Origin: Streptomyces sp. NBC_00376
GTDB taxonomy: Bacteria > Actinomycetota > Actinomycetes > Streptomycetales > Streptomycetaceae
Direction of reading: 5' to 3'
Length of the DNA stretch: 64,000 nt
Assembly (NCBI RefSeq): GCF_036077095.1
Contig: NZ_CP107960.1
Span: 4,154,001-4,218,000, forward strand
Shown: piece by piece, positions 1 to 8,008 of the stretch
How the letters are laid out: each line of letters opens with the position of its first letter
Position numbering within the stretch: position 1 is the first letter of the stretch
The notes under the pieces: model-generated
What the model saw: the letters and a program-made list of their open reading frames with translations, nothing else
Told to the model about the DNA's origin: nothing
The model's database searches: none
Made by a program: the position numbers and the translations under genes

Positions 1-1
1 C

Positions 2-1438
2 GCGGCGGTGTTCACGGTGCTCGCGCTCTGCGGTCTGGCGATCCTGGCCCTGGTCCGCGATCAGACGGGCACTCAGGGTTTCCTCGTCGGCCTCGGCCTC
101 GCCGTGCTGCCCGTGCCGCTCCTGCTGGCGGCGTTCCGCTGGCTCGACCGGGTCGATCCGGGCCCCTGGCGGAATGTGCTGTTCGCCTTCGCCTGGGGTG
201 CGTTCGCCGCCGCCCTGGTGGCGATCCTGGCGAATTCCTTCGCGACCCGCTGGATAGCCACGACCACCGCAGACCCGTCGAACGCCGACACCCTCGGCGC
301 CACGGTCATAGCCCCGGTCGTCGAGGAGAGCGCCAAGGCCGCCGCGGTCCTGCTGATCTTCCTGTTCCGAAGACGGGAGTTCAACGGAATCGTCGACGGC
401 GTCGTGATCGCCGGCATCACCGCGAGCGGCTTCGCCTTCACGGAGAACATCCTCTACCTCGGCAACGCCTTCGGGCAGGACCAGCAGATCGGCACCTCGG
501 GCGTCGTATCGGTGACGGCCGCGACGTTCTTCGTACGGGCGGTGATGTCGCCGTTCGCACACCCGCTCTTCACGGTGCTGACCGGCATAGGTTTCGGCCT
601 CGCCGCGGCGAGCGCCCGGCGCCGGCGGGTCCGCCGCGTCCTGCTGCCGCTGCTGGGGCTCGTCCTCGCCATGGGCATGCACTCGCTGTGGAACGGGTCG
701 GCGGTCTTCAGCCCGTACGGTTTCTACGCCGTGTACGCGGTGTTCATGGTCCCGGTATTCGGCCTGGTGACCTGGCTGGCGATCTGGTCGCGGCGGCGGG
801 AGCTGCGCACGCTCGCCGCCGAGCTGCCCGCCTACGCCGCGGCGGGCTGGCTGAGCCCGGCGGAGCCGCTCGCCCTCTCCTCGATGCGGGCCCGCGGCCT
901 GGCCCGCGACGCGGCACGCCGCCAGTACGCCGTCGCCGCCCGGGGGAGCCGGGCGATCCCGTACGGGCCCGGATGGTCCACCGGAGCCGCGCCCGGACCC
1001 GTGCCCGGACCCGCCCCCTGGCCCTCTGCGCAGACGGCGCCCCAGGCAGTGGCGCTGACAGCGGCGCAGGTGGAAGCCACGGCGAAGGCCCACGGGAAGG
1101 CGGCCGCCCAGGCCGTCGCCGAGTACGAATCGTTCGCGACCTCACTGGCCTCGCTCCGTCTTCAGGCCCGCCGCGGGGCGGCCGGCCCGGACTTCACCGA
1201 TCGCGAGCTGGAGCTGCTGCACCACCTCTGGCAGCGCAGGGAGGTGGCCGCCCCCGCCCTGGCGTACGCGGCACAGGCGGCGGGGCTCCTGCGCCCCCAC
1301 CGTCTGCCGTCACCCCCGTACGCCCGGCCGTTCCCTCCGCACGCGCAGTACGGCGCCTACCGCAACGCCCCCGCGCCCGGCCCCGGCCCCGGCCCCGGCT
1401 ACAACCCCTACCTGTTGCCGCAGCAGCCACCGCACTAG
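2..1438 (+). CDS. PrsW-family intramembrane metalloprotease (5' end outside window)
   Basis: A polytopic membrane protein of the PrsW/CPBP-like glutamic metalloprotease family, which cleaves membrane-bound substrates such as anti-sigma factors. The reading frame is open to the left edge, so the true start is outside; a GTG at position 8 is probably internal. Counting from that GTG, I see an EExxxK motif (E106, E107, K110), a second conserved segment FTEN near residue 144, and histidines at about 185 and 225 in membrane segments. These are the hallmark metal-site positions of the family. The last 200 residues are a cytoplasmic Ala/Pro/Arg-rich tail ending in Pro-Gly repeats. The family call is strong; the substrate is unknown. 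No neighbouring sigma/anti-sigma pair is visible. Confidence 0.85.
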   Translation, partial: AAVFTVLALCGLAILALVRDQTGTQGFLVGLGLAVLPVPLLLAAFRWLDRVDPGPWRNVLFAFAWGAFAAALVAILANSFATRWIATTTADPSNADTLGATVIAPVVEESAKAAAVLLIFLFRRREFNGIVDGVVIAGITASGFAFTENILYLGNAFGQDQQIGTSGVVSVTAATFFVRAVMSPFAHPLFTVLTGIGFGLAAASARRRRVRRVLLPLLGLVLAMGMHSLWNGSAVFSPYGFYAVYAVFMVPVFGLVTWLAIWSRRRELRTLAAELPAYAAAGWLSPAEPLALSSMRARGLARDAARRQYAVAARGSRAIPYGPGWSTGAAPGPVPGPAPWPSAQTAPQAVALTAAQVEATAKAHGKAAAQAVAEYESFATSLASLRLQARRGAAGPDFTDRELELLHHLWQRREVAAPALAYAAQAAGLLRPHRLPSPPYARPFPPHAQYGAYRNAPAPGPGPGPGYNPYLLPQQPPH

Positions 1439-1636
1439 GGTCTTTCGTTTGGCTCAGGCCGGATCAGGGAGCGGGGTCCGGTGCCGTGCATCGCAAGGCG
1501 GAGGAGCGAGTCGACGCGGGGCGCCGGCGACCGACGACAACGCGGCGAGGCGCGGTGCCGGGGGCACACGAGCCCGGCATGATCCAAACGAGAGGCCCTG
1601 GGACAGCAGCGGCCGGACGCGGTCAAGCGGGCACAA

Positions 1637-2581
1637 TCAGGCGGATGCCTCGGTGAGTTCGGCCAGTTCCTGCTCGGTCAGGGTGAGGTCCGCGACGGCC
1701 AGCAGCGCGGGCAGCTGCTCGACCGTACGGGCCGAGGCGATCGGCGCGGCCACGGTCGGCCGGGAGGCGAGCCAGGCCAGAGCGACGGTCGCGATCTCCG
1801 CGCCGCGCTCCTGGGCGACCTTGTCCAGCGCGGCCAGGACCTTCTGCCCGCGCTCCGACTCCAGGTGCCGGCGGGCGCCCTCCGCCCGCGCGCTCTCCAC
1901 CGACGTGCCCGGACGGTACTTACCCGTGAGGAAACCGGAGGCCAGCGCGAAGTACGGCACAGCGCCGAGCCCGGCCCGGGCCACCGTGTCCTGGAGCTCG
2001 CCCTCGTACGTGTCGCGGGAGACCAGGTTGTAGTGCGGCTGAAGGGCGACGTAACGGGCCAGCCCCTCGCGCTCCGAGAAGTCCAGGGACGCCCGGAGCC
2101 GCGCGGGGCCGATGTTGGAGGCGGCGATCTCCCGGACCTTGCCCTCCTTCACCAGCTGGTCCAGGGCGGTGATGATGTCCTCGACCGGCACGGTCTCGTC
2201 GTCGAAGTGCGTGTAATAGAGGTCGATGTACTCGGTGCCGAGCCGGCGCAGGGATTCCTCGGCCGCGGCCTTGATGTTGGCGGGCGCGAGCCCCTGGTAC
2301 CGGGGGTGGGTACTGACCTTCGTGGCGACGACGATGTCGGAGCGGTTGCCGCGCGCGGCAAGCCACTTACCGATGACGGTCTCGGACTCGCCGCCCTCGT
2401 TGCCCGGGACCCAGGCGGAGTACCCGTCGGCGGTGTCGACGAAGTTGCCGCCGGCCGCGGCGTACGCGTCCAGCACCGCGAACGACTGCGCCTCGTCGGC
2501 GGTCCAGCCGAAGACGTTGCCGCCGAGAGCGAGCGGGAAGACCTGGAGGTCGGAAGGGCCCAGCTTACGAAGAGAAGTCAT
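1637..2581 (-). CDS. Aldo/keto reductase
   Basis: A NADPH-dependent aldo/keto reductase with a TIM-barrel fold, cytosolic, 314 residues, the usual family length. The catalytic tetrad is visible as D49, Y54 (VDTADGYS), K88 (ATKVS) and H125 (YYTHFDD). I chose the ATG giving MTSLRKLGPS because family alignments begin there; an upstream in-frame ATG would add 25 unrelated residues. It stands alone between convergent and same-strand genes with no operon partner. Substrate cannot be assigned from sequence; it resembles the YajO/Tas-like oxidoreductases. Confidence 0.9.
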   Translation of the reverse strand: MTSLRKLGPSDLQVFPLALGGNVFGWTADEAQSFAVLDAYAAAGGNFVDTADGYSAWVPGNEGGESETVIGKWLAARGNRSDIVVATKVSTHPRYQGLAPANIKAAAEESLRRLGTEYIDLYYTHFDDETVPVEDIITALDQLVKEGKVREIAASNIGPARLRASLDFSEREGLARYVALQPHYNLVSRDTYEGELQDTVARAGLGAVPYFALASGFLTGKYRPGTSVESARAEGARRHLESERGQKVLAALDKVAQERGAEIATVALAWLASRPTVAAPIASARTVEQLPALLAVADLTLTEQELAELTEASA

Positions 2582-2709
2582 AAGTGAATCAACGGATTCC
2601 GGATGGCTCGCTATTCCGAATCGCTCATGACAGGCCGCCCGCAACCGACCGCCCACAACAGACCGGCAGCCCTGACGTCGGGGGGTGAGCGTCAGGACTG
2701 CCGGGGTTC

Positions 2710-3804
2710 TCAGGGGTTGAGGCCCTTGCCGCGGAGCCAGGCCATCGGGTCGATGCCCGTACCGTCGGCGGTGTGGACCTCCAGGTGGAGGTGGGGTCCC
2801 GTCACGTTGCCGGTCGCGCCGACCCGGCCGATGGTGTCACCTGTGCTGACCTTCTGGCCGACGCCGACGCCGATCGAGGACTGGTGGCAGTACCAGATCT
2901 CCGTACCGTCCTCCAGCTCCAGCACGGTGCGGTAGCCGTACGAGCCGGCCAGGCCCGCCGACTTGATCGTGCCGCCGTGGACGGCCTTGATCGGGGTGCC
3001 GGTCGGAGCGGCGAAGTCGAGGCCGGTGTGGTAGCCGGAGGACCACATCGAACCGGCCTGGCCGTAGGTCGAGGTGATCGTGTACGAGAAGGTCGGGATG
3101 GCGTAGCTGGCGGCGAGCTTGGCCAGCCGCAGCGCCTCCGCCTTCTTCTTGGCCTCCTCCTCCGCCTTCTTCTTCTCGGCGGCGGCCTTGGCCTTGGCCT
3201 CGTCCTGCTGCTTCTGGGCCTCGGCGGCCGCCTTCTCCGCGGCCTTCTTCTCCTCGGCCGCCTTGGCCTCGGCGTCGGCGGCGTCCTGCTGCTGCTCGGC
3301 CTGCTGGAGGATGCGGGCGCGGAGCGCCTCGCCCGCGTCCGTCGCGCCCTGCTCGGCCTCGGCGGTGGTGATGCCGGCGGTGGTGAGCGGGGCGGTGGCG
3401 GCCGCGGCCTCGGTCCTGTCCGCCTCGGAATCGTCGGAGAACAGGGCGCCCACGCCGGGAAGGGACTTGGCGTCGGGGAGGTTGTCCGTGATGGCGTCGG
3501 GCATGGAGATGGAGACCGGCGGCTTGCTCTGCGCGGAGGCCATGCCGCCCGCGCCGACCGCCGCTATGACACCGACACCCAGCACCGTGGAGCTGCGGGC
3601 GAGACCGTTGCGCTGCTTGGCGACGCGGTGCCTGCCGCGCACGGGGCGGACGGACTCCTCGGTGGGGTTCCACTCGTCCCAGCCGCGGTCGGGCTCACTG
3701 GTGAACTCACCCGTGAAATTGCCGGTGAAGTCGCCTTCGGGCCCGGTGCCATAGTCGTGATCGAACCGGGACGGGGCCTCGGGGGCAGGCTTGTTGGACG
3801 CCAC
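2710..3804 (-). CDS. M23-family cell-wall metallopeptidase
   Basis: A membrane-anchored or secreted zinc endopeptidase that should cut peptidoglycan cross-bridges or stem peptides. The 364-residue protein has a hydrophilic N-terminal part, one membrane-spanning segment at about 74-92, a long Ala/Lys/Glu-rich coiled coil at about 160-230, and a C-terminal LytM/M23 domain. Zinc and catalytic residues are present: H259 and D263 (HTGLDFAAP) and H338xH340 (GPHLHLEVH). The domain is complete, so activity is expected. The gene is preceded by a c-di-AMP riboswitch, linking its expression to turgor and cell-wall signalling as known for resuscitation-promoting factors of Streptomyces. Confidence 0.93.
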   Translation of the reverse strand: MASNKPAPEAPSRFDHDYGTGPEGDFTGNFTGEFTSEPDRGWDEWNPTEESVRPVRGRHRVAKQRNGLARSSTVLGVGVIAAVGAGGMASAQSKPPVSISMPDAITDNLPDAKSLPGVGALFSDDSEADRTEAAAATAPLTTAGITTAEAEQGATDAGEALRARILQQAEQQQDAADAEAKAAEEKKAAEKAAAEAQKQQDEAKAKAAAEKKKAEEEAKKKAEALRLAKLAASYAIPTFSYTITSTYGQAGSMWSSGYHTGLDFAAPTGTPIKAVHGGTIKSAGLAGSYGYRTVLELEDGTEIWYCHQSSIGVGVGQKVSTGDTIGRVGATGNVTGPHLHLEVHTADGTGIDPMAWLRGKGLNP

Positions 3805-3827
3805 GGGGGCGCACTCCTTTCCTTCCT

Positions 3828-3963
3828 TCTCGCCTACCGGGTTAGCTGACGGGTTCGGAGCAGGAAGGTCTCCTACGGGCCCCTCTGTCTCTCACGAGAC
3901 ACAGGTGTCCGATTCACCCCATGTAGGTGGTTCCCCGGTTCCCTTGCGGAATTCGGCGCTCGC
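3828..3963 (-). promoter_or_regulatory. c-di-AMP riboswitch (ydaO-yuaA class)
   Basis: The leader of the M23 peptidase gene contains the conserved blocks of the ydaO motif, read on the minus strand: CGCCGAATTCCGC, GGGAACCGGGGAACCA, GGGGTGAATC, GTAGG, then CCGAACCCGTCAGCTAACCC and GGTAGGCGAG. The CGCC near the start and GGCG near the end can form the closing stem. The element ends about 25 nt before the start codon. Riboswitches of this class are OFF switches on high c-di-AMP, and in Streptomyces they precede cell-wall hydrolase genes. Boundaries are approximate. Confidence 0.9.
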
Positions 3964-4211
3964 GCACGGCGCCGCCACTGATGACGGCTGGGACGACCGC
4001 GCTGCGTTATCGAACGTTAATAGACACCGGGGCCGTATTCCAAGCTGTTCCCACTGATCGTTCACTTCTTTGGCCTGGACTTTACGGGACACAAGTGGGT
4101 GAAATCGGGCGAGTTGACCGACCCTCAGTCACTACCCCGTTTCTGACGTTGCGTCAAACGTTATGCGGAGTGGTGCCTTTCGATCACACACGGTGGCATC
4201 GCCCCTCCACG
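3964..4211. other. Intergenic leader/promoter region upstream of the riboswitch
   Basis: This stretch lies between the phosphatase stop and the riboswitch. I see no credible coding sequence. It should contain the promoter of the M23 peptidase transcript; an AT-richer patch around 4010-4030 (minus-strand CTATTAACG) is a candidate, but no clear -35/-10 pair can be fixed. Confidence 0.4.
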
Positions 4212-5402
4212 TCACCGTCCCCGCCCATCCCTTACGTCTTTTCGCGTCTCCTCAGCACCGACGATCCGCACGGTCCTTCGCCGGTCCGGCTGCCCCTCGG
4301 CCGGGCGTGCGACCGCGAGCAACGCCATGTCGTCGGTCGTCTCGCCGCCCGTGTGCAGGCGCACGTCATCGGTCAGGGCGGACAGCAGCTCCTCGGGCCC
4401 CGGGAAGATCCGCCCGCGCAGCCGGGCCGCCGGATCGTAGAAGACCCCCTCGGCATCCCGCGCCTCGGAGAGGCCGTCCGTGTAGAGGAGCAGGGTCGTC
4501 CCGGCCGGCAGATCCCACTCGTCCGTGCACTCCGGCCACGTCCCCAGCCCCATCCCGATCGGCAGCGCGGGCACGGAGGGCTTCAGCACCTCCAGCGCCC
4601 CGTCCGGATGCAGCAGGATCGGCTCGGGGTGCCCGCGGTTGACGATCCGCACCAGGGGCAACCCGTACGGGATCTCGGCCAGCACGGCGGTGATGAAGCC
4701 CTCCAGCACATCGAGCCCGCCCCGCCGCGCCTCCTCCCGCGCCAGCGCCCGCTCCAGCCGCCCCGCCACCGCCTCCAGCGAGGATTCCTGCTCGGCCGCC
4801 TCGCGGAACGCCCCGATGACCACCGCCACCGTCTCGACGGCGTCGAGCCCCTTCCCCCGTACGTCACCGACCACCAGCCGCACCCCCTGCGGGGTGTCCG
4901 CCACGGCGAACAGGTCACCGCCGACGAACTCGTCCGCCTGCGCCGCCTCGTACCGCGCCGCGACATGCAGTCCGCCGATCCGGTCGGACGGCTGCGGCAG
5001 TACCGCGCGCATGGCCGTCTCCGCGATGTACCGAGCGGAGGCCAGCTGCTCGTTGCCGCGCCGCACGACCCCGTTGATCACCACCGCGAGGACCGAGACG
5101 GTGGCCAGGGTGAGCAGCTCGATCAACGGCACGGCCTCCGGCAACGAGCTGGTGTACAGCCGCAGCGCGATGACGGCGAGCATCGAGGCGACAGCGATGC
5201 GGATGGTGCTGGCCAGCGAGAAGAACGGGGCGGCGATCAGCGGAGCGGCCACGAACAGCGGGATGGCGGTGAAGGCCGGCGGGGTGAGGGCGTCGAACAC
5301 CAGCCCGCCGAGAATCATCAGGGCGGGCAGCATCCGTACGAACCGCCGGGTGCGGGCACCACCCCCGACAGGCTTGCCGCGCCGCCTCTCCCGCTTCCAC
5401 AC
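4212..5402 (-). CDS. Membrane SpoIIE-type PP2C serine/threonine phosphatase
   Basis: A phosphatase of the SpoIIE/RsbU class, which dephosphorylates anti-sigma-factor antagonists. Of its 396 residues, 22-115 form about four membrane segments and the remainder is the PP2C-like catalytic domain. Metal-binding signatures are visible: GGD at 161-163, GDVRGKG at 179-185, YTDG at 307-310 and TTDDMALL near 356-362. There is no PAS, GAF or HATPase domain, so the input is probably sensed through the membrane part. Streptomyces genomes encode dozens of such proteins; the cognate antagonist is not in this window. Confidence 0.9.
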   Translation of the reverse strand: MWKRERRRGKPVGGGARTRRFVRMLPALMILGGLVFDALTPPAFTAIPLFVAAPLIAAPFFSLASTIRIAVASMLAVIALRLYTSSLPEAVPLIELLTLATVSVLAVVINGVVRRGNEQLASARYIAETAMRAVLPQPSDRIGGLHVAARYEAAQADEFVGGDLFAVADTPQGVRLVVGDVRGKGLDAVETVAVVIGAFREAAEQESSLEAVAGRLERALAREEARRGGLDVLEGFITAVLAEIPYGLPLVRIVNRGHPEPILLHPDGALEVLKPSVPALPIGMGLGTWPECTDEWDLPAGTTLLLYTDGLSEARDAEGVFYDPAARLRGRIFPGPEELLSALTDDVRLHTGGETTDDMALLAVARPAEGQPDRRRTVRIVGAEETRKDVRDGRGR

Positions 5403-5527
5403 CTGTGGTCTCCTGCCCGGTACGCGCGCGGCTGCGGACGGTACCGCGCCCCACCCCCAGGCTCGCCGGACCGGAACGGAGCGGCGACTCCTCTTCGGCC
5501 GATGGGGGGAATGTGCACGGCGAAACG

Positions 5528-5566
5528 AATCAGGCCCGGCACGCTGTATGCGTGCCGGGCCTGATT
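5528..5566 (-). terminator. Hairpin terminator downstream of tRNA-Met
   Basis: Perfect 17-bp inverted repeat (arms 5528-5544 and 5550-5566) with a 5-nt loop, just past the 3' end of the minus-strand tRNA-Met gene. The AT-containing base of the stem gives a short T-rich end on the tRNA strand. Confidence 0.75.
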
Positions 5567-5573
5567 CCTTCAG

Positions 5574-5647
5574 TAGCGGGGACAGGATTTGAACCTGCGA
5601 CCTCTGGGTTATGAGCCCAGCGAGCTACCGAGCTGCTCCACCCCGCG
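5574..5647 (-). tRNA. Initiator tRNA-fMet (CAT)
   Basis: A 74-nt cloverleaf with anticodon CAT in loop CTCATAA. The anticodon stem carries three consecutive G-C pairs (GGG/CCC), and the first base pair of the acceptor is mismatched (C1 opposite T72). Both are initiator tRNA hallmarks. CCA is not encoded. Confidence 0.95.
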
Positions 5648-5662
5648 TCGATGAACACAACT

Positions 5663-6880
5663 CTACGGCATCTCCGGCGCCCTTTTGACCACTCGGGTCC
5701 GCCCGCCCTTCATTCCGTCCTCCTGCCGCTTCACCGGGTCCACGCCCCGTTGCAGCGAGTGGAGGATCGCCAGCCCCTGGCCGACGACGCCCGCCGCCAA
5801 CTCGTTGACGCCATTGGTGCCGTTGAGAACGGTGAGGTCGGCGCCGGACATGCCCCGGGCGGCGGCGTCGGCCAGGGCGGGCAGGTTCTCCACGATGCGG
5901 TTGGCGGCGATGAGCTCCTGGTTGCCGTCACGCAGCGACGCCGCGCGCACACTGTTGGCGTCGGCCTGCGCCTGAGCGAGGGCCCGCTCGGTGTACGCGT
6001 TGCCGTCCGCCTCGAACTTCACCCGGTCCCGGGCCGCCTCCGCCAGGGTGCGCTGCCGGTACGCCTCGGCGTCCGCCGGGCGCCGGACCTCCGCCTCCAG
6101 CCGTTGGGCGGCGAGCGCGGCCTGCCGCTCGGCGAGTGCGGTCTGCTCCTCGATGACCTCGTGTGAGGCCCTTGCCTGGGCGAGCGGCCCGGCCTGGGCG
6201 GCGCGGGCGTTGTACTGCTCGGTCTCGGCGAGGAAGCCGGCCCGCTTGATCGCGGTGTCACGTTCGTACTCCGCCTTGAGCGCGGCGGCCTGCTGCTCGC
6301 GCTGGCTGGCCTCCTGGTCGGCCTTGGCCTCGGCGATCCGGGCCTGACTGGCGACCGCGGCGGCGTGCGGGGCCGCGAGGTTCTTGATGTAGCCGGTGGC
6401 GTCGTCGATCTCCTGGATCTGGAGGGCGTCCACGACGATGCCGAGCTTCTCCATCTCGCCGTGGCTGCCCGCGATGACCTCCTGGGAGACCCGGTTGCGT
6501 TCACGGATGATCTGCTCCACGGTCAGTCCGCCGACGATGGAACGCAGATGCCCGGCGAAGATCCGCCCGACGAGCTCCTCCATCTGCTCCTGCTCGGTCA
6601 GGAAGCGGCGGGCCGCGTTGGCGATGGACACGGAGTCGTCGCCGACCTTGAAGACGGCCACGGCCCGGACGTTGAGGCGGATGCCCTGCTGCGTCACGCA
6701 GTCCTCGGTGATCTCCGCCTCACGCAGCGCCAGCGAGAGCATGCGCGCCTTCTGCTTCACCGGGAGCACGAAACTGCCGTGCCCGGTGACGATCCGGAAC
6801 TGGGTGTCCAGCGTCTGCCTGCCCTTGGAACCGGAGATGAGCATCGCCTCGTTGGGGGCGGGAACGTGCCAGAAGAACAT
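5663..6880 (-). CDS. SPFH/flotillin-like protein
   Basis: A 405-residue protein of the SPFH (stomatin/prohibitin/flotillin/HflK) superfamily, thought to scaffold membrane microdomains. The N-terminal part (about 1-170) is the SPFH beta-rich domain, followed by a long Ala/Glu/Arg-rich coiled coil (about 170-330) and a C-terminal flotillin-like tail. There is only a short hydrophobic N-terminus (MFFWHVPAPNEAMLISG), as in many flotillins that attach monotopically. A GGAG ribosome site precedes the ATG. The small upstream gene encodes an NfeD-like domain, the classic partner of this superfamily. Confidence 0.88.
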   Translation of the reverse strand: MFFWHVPAPNEAMLISGSKGRQTLDTQFRIVTGHGSFVLPVKQKARMLSLALREAEITEDCVTQQGIRLNVRAVAVFKVGDDSVSIANAARRFLTEQEQMEELVGRIFAGHLRSIVGGLTVEQIIRERNRVSQEVIAGSHGEMEKLGIVVDALQIQEIDDATGYIKNLAAPHAAAVASQARIAEAKADQEASQREQQAAALKAEYERDTAIKRAGFLAETEQYNARAAQAGPLAQARASHEVIEEQTALAERQAALAAQRLEAEVRRPADAEAYRQRTLAEAARDRVKFEADGNAYTERALAQAQADANSVRAASLRDGNQELIAANRIVENLPALADAAARGMSGADLTVLNGTNGVNELAAGVVGQGLAILHSLQRGVDPVKRQEDGMKGGRTRVVKRAPEMP

Positions 6881-6944
6881 GTGAAGACTCCTGTCCGTAC
6901 GTCACTGCGTCGATGGTGTCCGCAACGGTTTCGGCTGTTCCGGC

Positions 6945-7166
6945 TCAGGGCGGCAGACGTTCCACGATCACGCCGCGCGCCGAGACCGTGTCGACGACCA
7001 CCACGCGCGCGTCCCTGTCGATCGACGTCGCCGACCATGCGGTGTAGGCCTCGGACCCACCCCGTACGGCCACCAGTACTTCGCCCGGCCCATCGGGCGG
7101 AATCGGCACGGTCACACGGCCGACCGCCCCGACCGGGCTCCGGGCGGACTCATCTGCCCTGTGCAT
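6945..7166 (-). CDS. Small NfeD-like OB-fold protein, partner of the SPFH gene
   Basis: A 73-residue protein with no membrane segment. Its second half follows the pattern of the NfeD C-terminal OB-fold: GAVGRVTVPIP at the start, an internal hydrophobic strand, then DRDARVVVVDTVSARGVIVE. NfeD proteins pair with flotillin/stomatin proteins and influence their assembly. The start ATG (MHRADES) has a GAGGG ribosome site; an upstream start would add 13 Arg-rich residues. The gap to the SPFH gene is 64 nt, so co-transcription is likely. The assignment rests on pattern and context only. Confidence 0.65.
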   Translation of the reverse strand: MHRADESARSPVGAVGRVTVPIPPDGPGEVLVAVRGGSEAYTAWSATSIDRDARVVVVDTVSARGVIVERLPP

Positions 7167-7431
7167 GCGTCGCCCTCGCGAGCATCCCCGCGTACGCCCG
7201 CTCACGCCGCTTCTCGTGCGGTGTCCCGCACCGCTTCATGGACACGAGGCGACCCCGCCTCCTGGAGGCCCGAGCCTCCCTCGACATCTCCACGGTACTC
7301 CGCGCCCACCCCGGTGGAACGGTGCCCGCGAGCGTCCGGCGACCGGCGAGCGGAGTGAAGTATGCGGTGGTATGACTGTTTTATCTTTTGATCTCCGACG
7401 CGACGAACTCGCGCTGATCTGGGAGCGACCC

Positions 7432-7851
7432 ATGGACGACTACTCCTTGCTCGACCTCTTCTGGACCATGCTCTGGTTCTTCCTCTGGGTCATGTGGCTG
7501 TTCCTGCTGTTCAAGGTCATCACGGACATCTTCCGCAGCCACGACCTCGGCGGCTGGGGCAAGGCAGGCTGGCTGGTCCTCACGCTGCTGCTGCCGTTCA
7601 TCGGCGTGCTGATCTACGTGATCGTGCGCGGCAAGTCCATGAGCAAGCGGGAAATCAAGGAAGCCCAGGAACGTGACGCGGCCTTCAAGGCGTACGTACG
7701 GGAGGCCGCCGGCACCTCCGAAACGGGCGGTGCCGACGCCGCGAAACAGAAGACCCACGTCGACGACCTGGCGAAGCTCGCCGAGCTGAGGGACCGGGGC
7801 GCCATCACGGACGAGGAGTACCAGCGGGCGAAGACGAAGCTCCTGGTCTGA
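7432..7851 (+). CDS. Membrane protein with PLDc_N-like and SHOCT domains
   Basis: A 139-residue protein with two membrane segments (about 8-30 and 42-64) resembling the phospholipase-D-nuclease N-terminal domain, then a polar linker. It ends in a SHOCT motif (DLAKLAELRDRGAITDEEY), a short helical hairpin usually found at the C-terminus of membrane proteins. The ATG has a GGGAG site 8 nt upstream; an upstream in-frame ATG would add 18 residues with no ribosome site. Function unknown in the family. It is a monocistronic unit. Confidence 0.85.
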   Translation: MDDYSLLDLFWTMLWFFLWVMWLFLLFKVITDIFRSHDLGGWGKAGWLVLTLLLPFIGVLIYVIVRGKSMSKREIKEAQERDAAFKAYVREAAGTSETGGADAAKQKTHVDDLAKLAELRDRGAITDEEYQRAKTKLLV

Positions 7852-8008
7852 CGCCCGCTCCGCCCGCGCCCCGGCGCGTATGTCTCCCTCCACGCGGTCC
7901 GGCGGACTGGCAACGCGCCAGGACCGCGGGGAGGCTTGAGACATCAGCGACGGCGGGAGGCCGAGCGGGGACGGTCCCCATCTCGATGTAAGAGGAGATG
8001 GCCCGGCC

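Noticed and set aside
1449..2033. Plus-strand frame of 194 codons past the PrsW gene
   Set aside because: Most of it is antisense to the aldo/keto reductase, with a Ser/Arg-rich composition typical of a shadow.
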